In this document: positions 1 to 5,245 of the stretch, piece by piece
Layout of the letters: each line of letters opens with the position of its first letter
How positions within the stretch are numbered: the first letter of the stretch is position 1
Assembly: GCA_949427775.1 (NCBI GenBank)
Contig: CASQEL010000085.1
Location: 1 to 7,735, forward strand
DNA: 7,735 nt
Origin: an uncultured Desulfovibrionaceae bacterium
GTDB lineage: Bacteria > Desulfobacterota > Desulfovibrionia > Desulfovibrionales > Desulfovibrionaceae
Reading direction: 5' to 3'
Notes under the pieces: model-generated
What the model was told of the DNA's origin: nothing
Databases searched by the model: none
The model's input: only the letters and a program-made list of their open reading frames with translations
Translations under genes and position numbers: made by a program

Positions 1-5
1 CGGGG

Positions 6-30
6 TGTGGGGCGGAGCCCCACATCTTTT
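6..30 (+). terminator. Factor-independent terminator of a gene to the left of the window
   Basis: A perfect 8-bp stem, TGTGGGGC (6-13) pairing with GCCCCACA (17-24), has a 3-base GGA loop and is followed directly by TCTTTT (25-30). This is the classic GC stem plus U-tract arrangement when read on the plus strand. No gene in the window ends here, so it most likely terminates a plus-strand transcript coming from outside. It also separates nspC from whatever lies upstream. Confidence 0.8.
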
Positions 31-31
31 G

Positions 32-56
32 GAGCATTTCAACCGTGAACTGCTTT
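32..56. repeat. Short palindrome, copy 1 (GAGCATTT-N4-CGTGAA type)
   Basis: The arms AGCATTTCA (33-41) and TGAACTGCT (46-54) pair with one mismatch around a 4-base loop. The reading GAGCATTT, four bases, CGTGAA, one base, TGCT is found again in inverted orientation at 2552-2577 with identical internal spacing. The copy lies only a few bases left of the long palindromic element at 58-237. It looks like a dispersed intergenic repeat or a binding site; its function is unknown. Confidence 0.55.
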
Positions 57-57
57 A

Positions 58-237
58 GGCTCAGCCCTCGTTAAAACGCCGTCCGTAAAACGCCGCCTTG
101 TTCCATCCCGCGGCGCGGCAAGGCCGACATTGAGCCCGCGACATGCTCGATACAGCTTCGCCCAATGTCGGCCCCGTGCCTTGCCGACTGAAAAAATCCG
201 GCGTTTCGCGGACGGTGTTGTACTGAGGGCTGACCCC
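58..237. repeat. Long imperfect palindromic element, copy 1 (~178 bases)
   Basis: The whole stretch folds back on itself. The outer left arm 61-95 matches the reverse complement of 199-233 at 29 of 35 positions. The inner arm CGGCAAGGCCGACATTGAGC (116-135) pairs with 159-186, with a small insertion. The apical loop is at roughly 136-158. The right end, running from GAAAAAATCCGGCG to GAGGGCTGACCCC, recurs at 2157-2204 with about 43 of 48 bases identical. That copy is also palindromic and of the same length. No protein is encoded. The best interpretation is a non-autonomous palindromic repeat (MITE-like or REP-like). A role in transcript termination or mRNA stability is possible but not shown. 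Confidence 0.8.
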
Positions 238-281
238 GGCAAGAGGAATGTTTTTTGATAGACGATGAGTACGCTGAACTC

Positions 282-308
282 CCTGCCTTTTCCGGTGAAA
301 AGGACAGG
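282..308. other. Stem-loop in the region upstream of nspC
   Basis: CCTG-CCTTTTC (282-292) pairs with GAAAAGG-A-CAGG (297-308) around a CGGT loop, giving an 11-bp stem with one bulged A. No U-tract follows on either strand, so it is not a standard terminator. If nspC is transcribed from a promoter left of here, this would be part of its leader. The rest of 238-441 shows no gene. The plus-strand reading frame is open from 265 into nspC, but that stretch does not look like the conserved N-terminus of the family. Confidence 0.4.
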
Positions 309-441
309 AAGGCCGAAAGACCGGCGACCGATAGATGTTGCGGGAATGGTCCGGGAATTTGTCCGAGCGGAACCATGTGCAGCCCGGTTGCGGGCCGATC
401 GCACTGATGTTGTCCCATGTCCGCGAATGGACACAACTGAG

Positions 442-459
442 CATAATTGCAGAATTATG
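442..459 (+). promoter_or_regulatory. Inverted repeat covering the nspC start codon
   Basis: CATAATT (442-448) and AATTATG (453-459) form a perfect 7-base inverted repeat around GCAG. The last three bases of the right arm are the proposed ATG of nspC. No purine-rich ribosome binding site precedes this ATG. The left arm also contains CATAAT, which resembles a -10 box and would put the RNA 5' end almost at the ATG; however, no good -35 box is seen 16-18 bases upstream. It could be a repressor site, a weak start-sequestering hairpin, or chance. Confidence 0.35.
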
Positions 460-1635
460 AGTTATTTCGATATATTCCACGATCCTGTACGCGTTCCTTC
501 CCCGTGCTTTGTGGTGGACGAGGAACTGCTGGAAAAGAATGCGGCATTGTTGGGTGCTATTCAACGGCGCACCGGCGCGCGGATTTTGCTGGCACTCAAG
601 GGCTTCGCCATGTGGAGTGTGTTCCCGCTGTTGTCGCGCGCCCCGGACAAGGGCGGCAGAGGTCCGCTGTACGGCACCTGCGCCAGCTCGCCGGATGAGG
701 CGCGGCTGGGGCGCGAGATGTTCGGAGGAGAGGTGCATGCCTTTGCCGCCGCATGGTCGGAAGAAGATATGGCTGAGGTGCTGCGCTACGCCGACCATGT
801 GAGCTTCAATTCCTTCGCGCAATGGCGACGTTTCCGGCCGATGCTGGCCGAGTGCGGCCGGGAAATATCCTGCGGCATGCGCATCAACCCGGAGCATTCG
901 GAAGGGGCTGTGGCCATCTATAATCCCTGCGCCCCGGGGTCGCGTCTGGGGGTTCGAGCCCGGAACTTCGAACCTGAGTCCCTGGACGGCATCGAGGGAT
1001 TGCATTTCCATACCTTGTGCGAACAGGGAGCCGATGCTCTGGAACGCACATTGACGGTAGTGGAAGAGACATTCGGCGCCTATCTGCCGCGGATGCGCTG
1101 GCTGAATTTCGGCGGAGGACATCATATTACTCGCCCCGGATATGATGTGGAGCTGCTTTGCCGCTGTATTGAGCGGGTTCGGGATCGCTACGGCGTGCAG
1201 GTGTACCTTGAGCCCGGCGAAGCCGTGGCGCTGAATACGGGGTGGCTGGTAGCCACGGTGTTGGACGTGGTGGAAGCGGATATGCCGGTGGCGATTCTGG
1301 ATGCCTCGGCGGCGACCCATATGCCCGACGTTCTGGAAATGCCGTATCGACCGGAGATTGTCGATGCCGGACGGCCCGGAGAAAAATGCTGGACCTGTCG
1401 CCTGGCGGGCAAATCCTGCCTTGCCGGGGATATCATCGGCGAATACAGCTTTGATACGCCGCTTGCGCCGGGAGAACGTTTGGTTTTTACCGATATGGCT
1501 CATTACAGCATGGTCAAGACTACCACGTTCAATGGATTGCGCCTGCCGTACATTGCCCGATATCGTCCATCTGAGGATATGTTCGCCGTCGTGCGCTCGT
1601 TCGGATATGAGGATTTCAAGAATAGATTGTCCTGA
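457..1635 (+). CDS. nspC: Carboxynorspermidine/carboxyspermidine decarboxylase (PLP-dependent, alanine-racemase-fold type)
   Basis: This cytoplasmic enzyme removes the carboxyl group from carboxynorspermidine or carboxyspermidine, the last step of the aspartate-semialdehyde-dependent polyamine route that bypasses S-adenosylmethionine. The product is 392 residues; family members are around 380. Visible landmarks are the PLP lysine in LLALKGF (K48), LHFHTLCE (182-189), the glycine-rich phosphate-binding segment FGGGHHITRPGYD (218-230), EPGEA (252-256), the probable catalytic cysteine in SCLAGD (C321), and DMAHYSMVKTTTFNG near the C-terminus. I chose the ATG at 457 because MSYFDIF leads straight into the conserved VPSPCFVVDEELLEKN. 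Longer starts at 265 or 427 stay in frame but add unfamiliar sequence, and none of the three has a well-placed ribosome binding site. The usual partner, carboxy(nor)spermidine dehydrogenase, is not in the window. The gene appears monocistronic. Confidence 0.92.
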   Translation: MSYFDIFHDPVRVPSPCFVVDEELLEKNAALLGAIQRRTGARILLALKGFAMWSVFPLLSRAPDKGGRGPLYGTCASSPDEARLGREMFGGEVHAFAAAWSEEDMAEVLRYADHVSFNSFAQWRRFRPMLAECGREISCGMRINPEHSEGAVAIYNPCAPGSRLGVRARNFEPESLDGIEGLHFHTLCEQGADALERTLTVVEETFGAYLPRMRWLNFGGGHHITRPGYDVELLCRCIERVRDRYGVQVYLEPGEAVALNTGWLVATVLDVVEADMPVAILDASAATHMPDVLEMPYRPEIVDAGRPGEKCWTCRLAGKSCLAGDIIGEYSFDTPLAPGERLVFTDMAHYSMVKTTTFNGLRLPYIARYRPSEDMFAVVRSFGYEDFKNRLS

Positions 1636-2026
1636 GCGATTTTTTTGAAATGTCTCCATCTGTCGTAGCGATCCCGGTCTTCGTGAGGGTGGGACCGCCT
1701 GTTTCGAGAAGAGTTTGGGAAGAACGCCGGAAAATTCCTCGGTGTCTGTTTCGGATACAGAAATCTTTTGCAACTTCGAGCGCTGCATCCGGGATACGTT
1801 CGTATTGCTGCTTCTCTACGTTGGTCTGGGGGAATGAGCCCGCGGCGTCGTTATCTTGAAGACTTGCCAAGGCAGCCTGAAGGGGAAAAGGCAAGCCAAG
1901 AAATTGTTTTCTCCTGTCCCAAAGATGGGGTCACCTCAATGTCGGCGCGGTGGTCAAGGCTGTATTTCTGACTCCTTGTCCGGTCGTTCCCCTTGAGGAT
2001 TGACGAGAACTGCCGATATGAGATTC
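1636..2026. other. Gene-free stretch between nspC and the second long palindrome
   Basis: About 390 bases without a convincing gene. Short open frames exist on both strands (for example 1650-1859 plus and 1616-1894 minus), but they lack ribosome binding sites and recognisable protein features. A T7 run lies just after the nspC stop without a preceding stem. Weak inverted repeats are present: TCTGT/ACAGA around 1745-1763, and CTTGCC/GGCAAG around 1863-1893. I see no clear terminator for nspC here, so the long palindrome further on could serve that role. Confidence 0.5.
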
Positions 2027-2204
2027 AGGGGTAGCCTTCATTACCCTGCCTGCTGCAAAACCGCTTTTTTTCGTCCCGCAGCGTTGCAAGGCAAGCATCG
2101 ACCTTGCGGTATGCTCACTGCACTTTGCTCAATGCCTGCCTTGCGCTTTGTCGGGCGAAAAAATCCGGCGTTTTGCGGACGGCGTTTTCATGAGGGCTGA
2201 CCCC
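2027..2204. repeat. Long imperfect palindromic element, copy 2 (~178 bases)
   Basis: The left half, starting GGGGTAGCCTTCAT (from 2029), pairs with the right half ending ATGAGGGCTGACCCC (to 2204). Matching internal blocks include CTGCAAAACCG with CCGGCGTTTTGCGG, a T-run with the A-run at 2158-2163, and GCAAGGCAAGCATCGA with TCAATGCCTGCCTTGC. The apical loop is near 2102-2128. The right end is about 43/48 identical to that of copy 1, in the same orientation, while the two left arms are more diverged. There is no coding capacity. It sits between nspC and the YjfB-like gene and may act as a terminator-like barrier, but no evidence for that is visible beyond the fold. Confidence 0.78.
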
Positions 2205-2297
2205 ACAGCATGTACGCTTTGAAAGTATCCCTGCGGCGAAACGTGGTTCGCCCCGGGCTGATTTCGCGGTCATCTTGGCTGGAGCAAAGTCGGCATG

Positions 2298-2326
2298 GCG
2301 TGTACCTGATTTCATTTGGTACACGC
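2298..2326. promoter_or_regulatory. Perfect 9-base dyad upstream of the YjfB-like gene (candidate operator)
   Basis: GCGTGTACC (2298-2306) and GGTACACGC (2318-2326) are perfect inverted repeats separated by 11 bases. Their centres are about two helical turns apart, as expected for a dimeric DNA-binding protein. The dyad ends 41 bases before the start codon at 2368 and 28 bases before its ribosome binding site, so it could overlap the promoter. No confident -35/-10 pair and no clear sigma-28 or sigma-54 promoter was found. A hairpin in a leader RNA is the alternative. Confidence 0.5.
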
Positions 2327-2367
2327 TATAGGAATGGTATGTCAGTTTGTTCGGAAAGGAGTCTGCC

Positions 2368-2553
2368 ATGGACGAAGTGAGTGCGGTTTTCGCCACCTCC
2401 ATGTTGAAGGGAGCTCTGGAGTTTCAGAGCAGCATGGCTGCGCAGGTGATCCAAAGCGGGGCACAGATGACAAGCGCAAACGCCGAGCACGGCCTGCGCG
2501 CTGCGGCCTTGCAGGAGCAAGGGGTGGGGCGGCAGATCGATATTACCGTTTAG
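2368..2553 (+). CDS. YjfB-like small putative motility protein
   Basis: A 61-residue soluble protein with a strong ribosome binding site, AAAGGAG (2355-2361), six bases before the ATG. This argues for this start over the in-frame ATG at 2347. The sequence is a long, alanine- and glutamine-rich, probably helical segment (residues 5-50) ending in GRQIDITV. Length, composition and the C-terminal G-x-x-IDI pattern resemble the YjfB family, small proteins annotated as putative motility proteins. I judge this by overall similarity only. No signal peptide, membrane segment or cysteine is present. No flagellar gene is nearby, so the context gives no support for a motility role. That it is a real gene is well supported; the family call is moderate. 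Confidence 0.6.
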   Translation: MDEVSAVFATSMLKGALEFQSSMAAQVIQSGAQMTSANAEHGLRAAALQEQGVGRQIDITV

Positions 2554-2577
2554 AGTATTTCACGTTAAAAATGCTCT
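2552..2577. repeat. Short palindrome, copy 2, overlapping the stop codon of the YjfB-like gene
   Basis: AGAGTATTT (2552-2560) pairs with AAATGCTCT (2569-2577) over nine positions with one G-T wobble, starting inside the TAG stop codon. Read on the minus strand it gives GAGCATTT, four bases, CGTGAA, one base, TACT, the same layout as the palindrome at 32-56. No U-tract follows, so a simple terminator is unlikely on the plus strand. The following 2578-2729 holds no gene. Confidence 0.5.
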
Positions 2578-2729
2578 GGCGTCTGTGGGAGCAGGCGGCC
2601 GCCGCGAAGGCATACGCGCACTGTATTTGTGCTGTTCCATGCCGGAGCGAGCGTGTCTTTCAGCTGTGAGTTTGTAAAAAGTCGTAGCGAATCTGCTCTA
2701 GTTGTAGAGTGTCAACACGTTGTTCCCTC

Positions 2730-2769
2730 AGAAAGGGGATCGGAAACAGACGTTTCCGGTCCCTTTCCT
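2730..2769. terminator. Strong stem-loop between the convergent gene groups
   Basis: The left arm 2730-2747 and right arm 2752-2769 pair over 18 positions with two G-U wobbles and one mismatch, closed by a 4-base AGAC loop. Outer bases are AG-AAAGG/CCTTTCCT, so each strand has a short pyrimidine run (CCTTTCCTT on plus, CCCTTTCT on minus) but no true U-tract. It lies between the end of the plus-strand YjfB-like gene and the end of the minus-strand lipoprotein gene, which is where a bidirectional terminator is expected. Confidence 0.6.
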
Positions 2770-2805
2770 TGCTTGGAGCATCGCATATTTTTAAAGCGAA
2801 TCCAT

Positions 2806-3030
2806 TCAGTATTTTCTGTCCAGGATTCTTTCTTTCTGTCTGTTGTATTCCCGCTCAGTGATGATCCCCTGATCATATGCCTGCTTGAGATCCAGAAGTT
2901 CCTGTCCCTTGGTGGTGCTGTTGACACTTTGGGTTGTGGTGGCCCGGACGCCGGGCTCGCCTCCGCAGCCTTGAAGCGCTGTTCCCAACAGCAGGGCCAG
3001 ACAGAAAACGCGGACGGTACACTGAAACAT
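2806..3030 (-). CDS. Small lipoprotein with C-terminal SHOCT domain
   Basis: A 74-residue secreted lipoprotein. The start at 3030 has a near-perfect ribosome binding site (GGAGGAA, 3035-3041) and opens a lipoprotein signal peptide: a short N-region with R7, a hydrophobic stretch FCLALLLGTAL, then L-Q-G-C with the lipidated cysteine at C22. Glutamine at -2 is slightly unusual for a lipobox. A polar, threonine-rich linker (24-41) leads to a SHOCT-type segment, QELLDLKQAYDQGIITEREY and following residues (43-71), with the typical L-x-x-L-x-x-x-x-x-x-G-x-I-T-x-E-E/R-Y pattern. SHOCT domains are short C-terminal oligomerisation-type modules of unknown detailed function. The gene lies 56 bases downstream of the isochorismatase-family gene on the same strand and ends before the stem-loop at 2730-2769, so the two may share a transcript. 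A GC-rich hairpin, GGCGCG/CGCGCC (3045-3060), lies in the gap. Confidence 0.82.
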   Translation of the reverse strand: MFQCTVRVFCLALLLGTALQGCGGEPGVRATTTQSVNSTTKGQELLDLKQAYDQGIITEREYNRQKERILDRKY

Positions 3031-3086
3031 GTTGTTCCTCCTGTGGCGCGCGGGCGCGCCGGGTGCATCGCGGACGCCATAGCGCG

Positions 3087-3635
3087 TCACAACGATATGA
3101 TGATGTCGTGGCCGTTCCGCACATCGGCAAAGGTTCCGTGCAGCGCGGCCATAAAGGTGTCATGGACTGTAGGTGCGGGAATGACGCGTCCGTTCATGCA
3201 CAATTCGCGGGTGGCGCAGGCATCCTGCGCCACGGTCACGGCATATCCCAGATCGCCGGCCGCCCTGACAGTGGTGTCAATGCACATATGGCTCATCATG
3301 CCGCAGACGACAAGATGCCCCACTCCGGCCTCGGAAAGCTGCTGTTGCAGAGCCGTCCGAAAGAAGCTGTTGGGCCGGTGCTTGACGATGATCGGTTCAC
3401 CGGGCATCGGCGCCACACGCGCGTGGATATCGGCGCCGTGAGTGCCCGGTACGAAATAGGTGGCGTTTTTCCGGTCATTGATATGACGGATATGGAACAC
3501 CGGCAGGCGTCGGTTTCTCCAGTGTTCCAGCAGCGTCGCCGCGTTCCCGGCAGCACGCTCAGGCTCATGCAGCGCCAGCCAGCCGCCCGGAAAGTACTCA
3601 TTTTGAATGTCGATCAGGATCAATGCCGTTTGCAT
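3087..3635 (-). CDS. Isochorismatase-family cysteine hydrolase
   Basis: A 182-residue cytoplasmic hydrolase of the isochorismatase-like fold. The catalytic triad is visible: D9 in LILIDIQNEYFPGG, K85 in IIVKHRPNSFF, and the nucleophile C118 in GMMSHMCIDTTVR, preceded by the usual VVCGMM strand end. The C-terminal block VTVAQDACATRE is also typical. Members hydrolyse nicotinamide, ureidoacrylate, N-carbamoyl compounds or isochorismate; the substrate cannot be told from sequence alone. The small size and the absence of the nicotinamidase metal-binding histidine cluster make a general amidohydrolase more likely than PncA. The start at 3635 is set by GGGAGG about eight bases upstream and by the family N-terminus; an upstream in-frame ATG at 3713 adds unrelated sequence. 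The 257 bases between this gene and the glycosyltransferase hold no gene and no promoter I can defend. Confidence 0.88.
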   Translation of the reverse strand: MQTALILIDIQNEYFPGGWLALHEPERAAGNAATLLEHWRNRRLPVFHIRHINDRKNATYFVPGTHGADIHARVAPMPGEPIIVKHRPNSFFRTALQQQLSEAGVGHLVVCGMMSHMCIDTTVRAAGDLGYAVTVAQDACATRELCMNGRVIPAPTVHDTFMAALHGTFADVRNGHDIIISL

Positions 3636-3892
3636 GGTGTGCACCTCCCAACAGGGTTGCAATAGCGGGGCCGCGCAGCCGGGGAATAGAGCACATCGGA
3701 AAACGGCGGCCACCGGGAATGCGGTCGGGTATCGCCCGTCTCCAGCGTGGACAGCGTGTTGACGGCGTTCCCCTCACCGGCAGAATCTGAAGCAACAATA
3801 CGCTGAAATTAAAAGTAATTTTTCCCAGGTTAGGCATATCGTTCATACGCGATCCGTTGGGCGATCCGGTACGGTCCTGAGCCGGGCGGCCG

Positions 3893-4930
3893 TCACGACG
3901 ATGCGTTACCTGATCGGGAAGCGAGACGCCGGGCCAGATTCAGAAAATATGCGGCATGCTGTCGCAGGTGCGGCGCGGTCAATCCCTCGGCCAACATGCC
4001 GTAGGCTGCGGCAAGCAGAAGACGACGGCGAGGCAGATCCGCCAGGCGTCGCCGATGCGCTTTCTCGCGCAGCAGCGGTTCCATGACGTTCAGCAGGGTT
4101 TTGGCCCGGTGCCTGTCCGTATGCCGCCGGGCCACCAGTTCCTGACCTCGCCGGGCCAGCGCGGCCAGTCCGTCGGGGTCGGCCAGGGCTGCCGTGGCGA
4201 TGGCGACGGCTTCCCGCACGTTGCCGCGCTCATAGAGCGGAAGGATATGCTCTCCGGGAATGAACAGATCTTCCAGGCCGTGCAGGCTGTGCTCCATGAG
4301 CAGCGCCGCTCCGCAGGCCATGGCCTCGAAGCAGCGGAAGTTGACTTCCGAGGCGGCCGTCTGATTAAGCACGATATGCGCCCGGTTGAAAATATCCACA
4401 TACGCGCCGGTGGCCACGAACAGAGGATGCGCTTTGCGAAAGGACTCCAGAAACGGCTTGCGATCGGGAATGTTTTTGGGAGACAGGGTGCCGACGAAGG
4501 CCACGGGAATATCACGCTCTTCGTTCCGGCAGATGTCCTGTGCCGCTTTCGCGAACAGGGGAAGCCAGAGAGCCCTGTGCCCCTCGGCGGTGAACAGGGG
4601 CGTATGTTCTTTTTGAGCGACGAAAACGGCGTCGAAGGCATGAGCGTAGCCGAAATGCCAGGTGTTGCAGTAGGTATCGATGGAGTAAAAGGCGGTAGGG
4701 CAGGGCAGTTCTTCCACGCCGGGGAAATAGGGCAGATTGCCCGAGTCGCAGTACAGAACCATGTCGGGCCTGAAGCCTGTTGCACAGGCATGCTTATAGA
4801 CGGCCATGGCCCGCCGGGGATGGCGAATCACCATATCGCAACGAGCGCTGATGCCCGCGCTCAATACGTCATGGCCGTGCGCCTGCAATCCGTCTATCAG
4901 AAACGGGCCGTCCAGATTGAGGATGCGCAT
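3893..4930 (-). CDS. Glycosyltransferase family 1-like protein (CgeB-like)
   Basis: A 345-residue protein, probably cytoplasmic, that should transfer a sugar from a nucleotide donor to an unknown acceptor. The N-terminal half (MRILNLDGPFLIDGLQAHGH) is a Rossmann-like acceptor domain. The C-terminal half has the features of the CgeB-like GT-B group: VAFVGTLSP (143-151), the motif NQTAASEVNFRCFEAMACGA (189-208) with the donor-contacting E202, and LEDLFIPGEHILPL (219-232). The last ~70 residues are arginine- and leucine-rich helices and may be lineage specific. The start at 4930 is supported by GGGGGAAG a few bases upstream. The gene is separated from sufB by 314 bases with strong hairpins, so it probably has its own promoter. 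A TTGACT on the minus strand (4968-4973) is a possible -35 box, but no matching -10 box is clear. Confidence 0.85.
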   Translation of the reverse strand: MRILNLDGPFLIDGLQAHGHDVLSAGISARCDMVIRHPRRAMAVYKHACATGFRPDMVLYCDSGNLPYFPGVEELPCPTAFYSIDTYCNTWHFGYAHAFDAVFVAQKEHTPLFTAEGHRALWLPLFAKAAQDICRNEERDIPVAFVGTLSPKNIPDRKPFLESFRKAHPLFVATGAYVDIFNRAHIVLNQTAASEVNFRCFEAMACGAALLMEHSLHGLEDLFIPGEHILPLYERGNVREAVAIATAALADPDGLAALARRGQELVARRHTDRHRAKTLLNVMEPLLREKAHRRRLADLPRRRLLLAAAYGMLAEGLTAPHLRQHAAYFLNLARRLASRSGNASS

Positions 4931-5012
4931 GGTTCTTCCCCCTGCCTTCTCTGCGTCTTCCGTGAGTCAATCCGCCTCTTTTCCGCCGGGAATGCGCATT
5001 TCCCATATGTCG

Positions 5013-5050
5013 CATGCCGGGATCAGGGACGTCGCCCTTATCCCGGCATG
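5013..5050. other. 38-base composite stem-loop
   Basis: A perfect 11-base outer arm, CATGCCGGGAT (5013-5023), pairs with ATCCCGGCATG (5040-5050). A symmetric one-base mismatch follows, then AGGG/CCCT pairs inside it around a 6-base loop. This gives 15 base pairs in all. It lies about 83 bases upstream of the glycosyltransferase start, on the template for its leader or the end of the suf transcript. Without a U-tract it is a poor intrinsic terminator; a leader structure, RNA-stabilising stem or binding site are alternatives. Confidence 0.55.
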
Positions 5051-5104
5051 AGGAGGCAGGACTGCAACCTGGAGAAACGGTGCTTGCGGGAAACGCGCGC
5101 TCCC

Positions 5105-5123
5105 GGCGGGAAACAATCCCGCC
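5105..5123. other. GC-rich stem-loop downstream of sufB
   Basis: GGCGGGA (5105-5111) and TCCCGCC (5117-5123) form a perfect 7-bp stem with a 5-base loop. It lies about 120 bases after the sufB stop in the direction of suf transcription. No U-tract follows on the minus strand, so termination here is possible only with help from another factor. Confidence 0.4.
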
Positions 5124-5245
5124 AGGCGAATTTGTAGACCATGTATGCCGGTGTATGCAATACGGTTCTGCCGAGGGCAGGGCACGCGGGGGCTCCGCAT
5201 TCCCGGCGTGGGAGAGCGGAACGTAGCGTTCAGCATCCGCCGAAA

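Larger units (their letters stand above)
4931..5245. other. Spacer between sufB and the glycosyltransferase gene, rich in hairpins
   Basis: No credible gene is present in about 315 bases. Besides the two stem-loops listed separately, the minus strand directly after the sufB stop can form a small hairpin (GAACG-CTA-CGTTC within 5216-5240). The palindrome AATGCGCATT lies at 4991-5000. None of these is followed by a U-tract in the direction of sufB transcription, so the end of the suf transcript cannot be placed with confidence. Confidence 0.5.

Noticed and set aside
61..1788. Very long open frame (575 codons) on the minus strand opposite nspC
   Set aside because: It is antisense to a well-supported enzyme gene, has no ribosome binding site or recognisable domain, and runs through the long palindrome. 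Long antisense frames are expected in GC-rich DNA.
1616..1894. 92-codon minus-strand frame after nspC
   Set aside because: It overlaps the nspC end and has no ribosome binding site or family resemblance. It is kept only as part of the gene-free stretch.
58..2204. The possibility that nspC plus the flanking palindromes is a composite transposon
   Set aside because: No transposase, no clear target duplications, and the elements are direct rather than clearly end-inverted relative to each other. A pair of dispersed repeats is the simpler reading.
2629..3665. Overlapping plus-strand frames (2629-3441 and 2934-3665) opposite the lipoprotein and isochorismatase genes
   Set aside because: The minus-strand genes have strong ribosome binding sites and recognisable domains; the plus-strand frames have neither.
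3598..3846. 82-codon minus-strand frame upstream of the isochorismatase gene
   Set aside because: It has no ribosome binding site, runs into the isochorismatase gene in another frame, and has arginine- and proline-rich content without protein-like pattern.
3846..3868. Small direct repeat GCGATCCG in the spacer after the glycosyltransferase gene
   Set aside because: Only two 8-base copies with no further structure; likely chance in GC-rich sequence. There is no CRISPR-like array anywhere in the window.
3956..5137. Plus-strand open frame of 393 codons opposite the glycosyltransferase
   Set aside because: It is antisense to a clear glycosyltransferase gene, has low-complexity composition and no family features.
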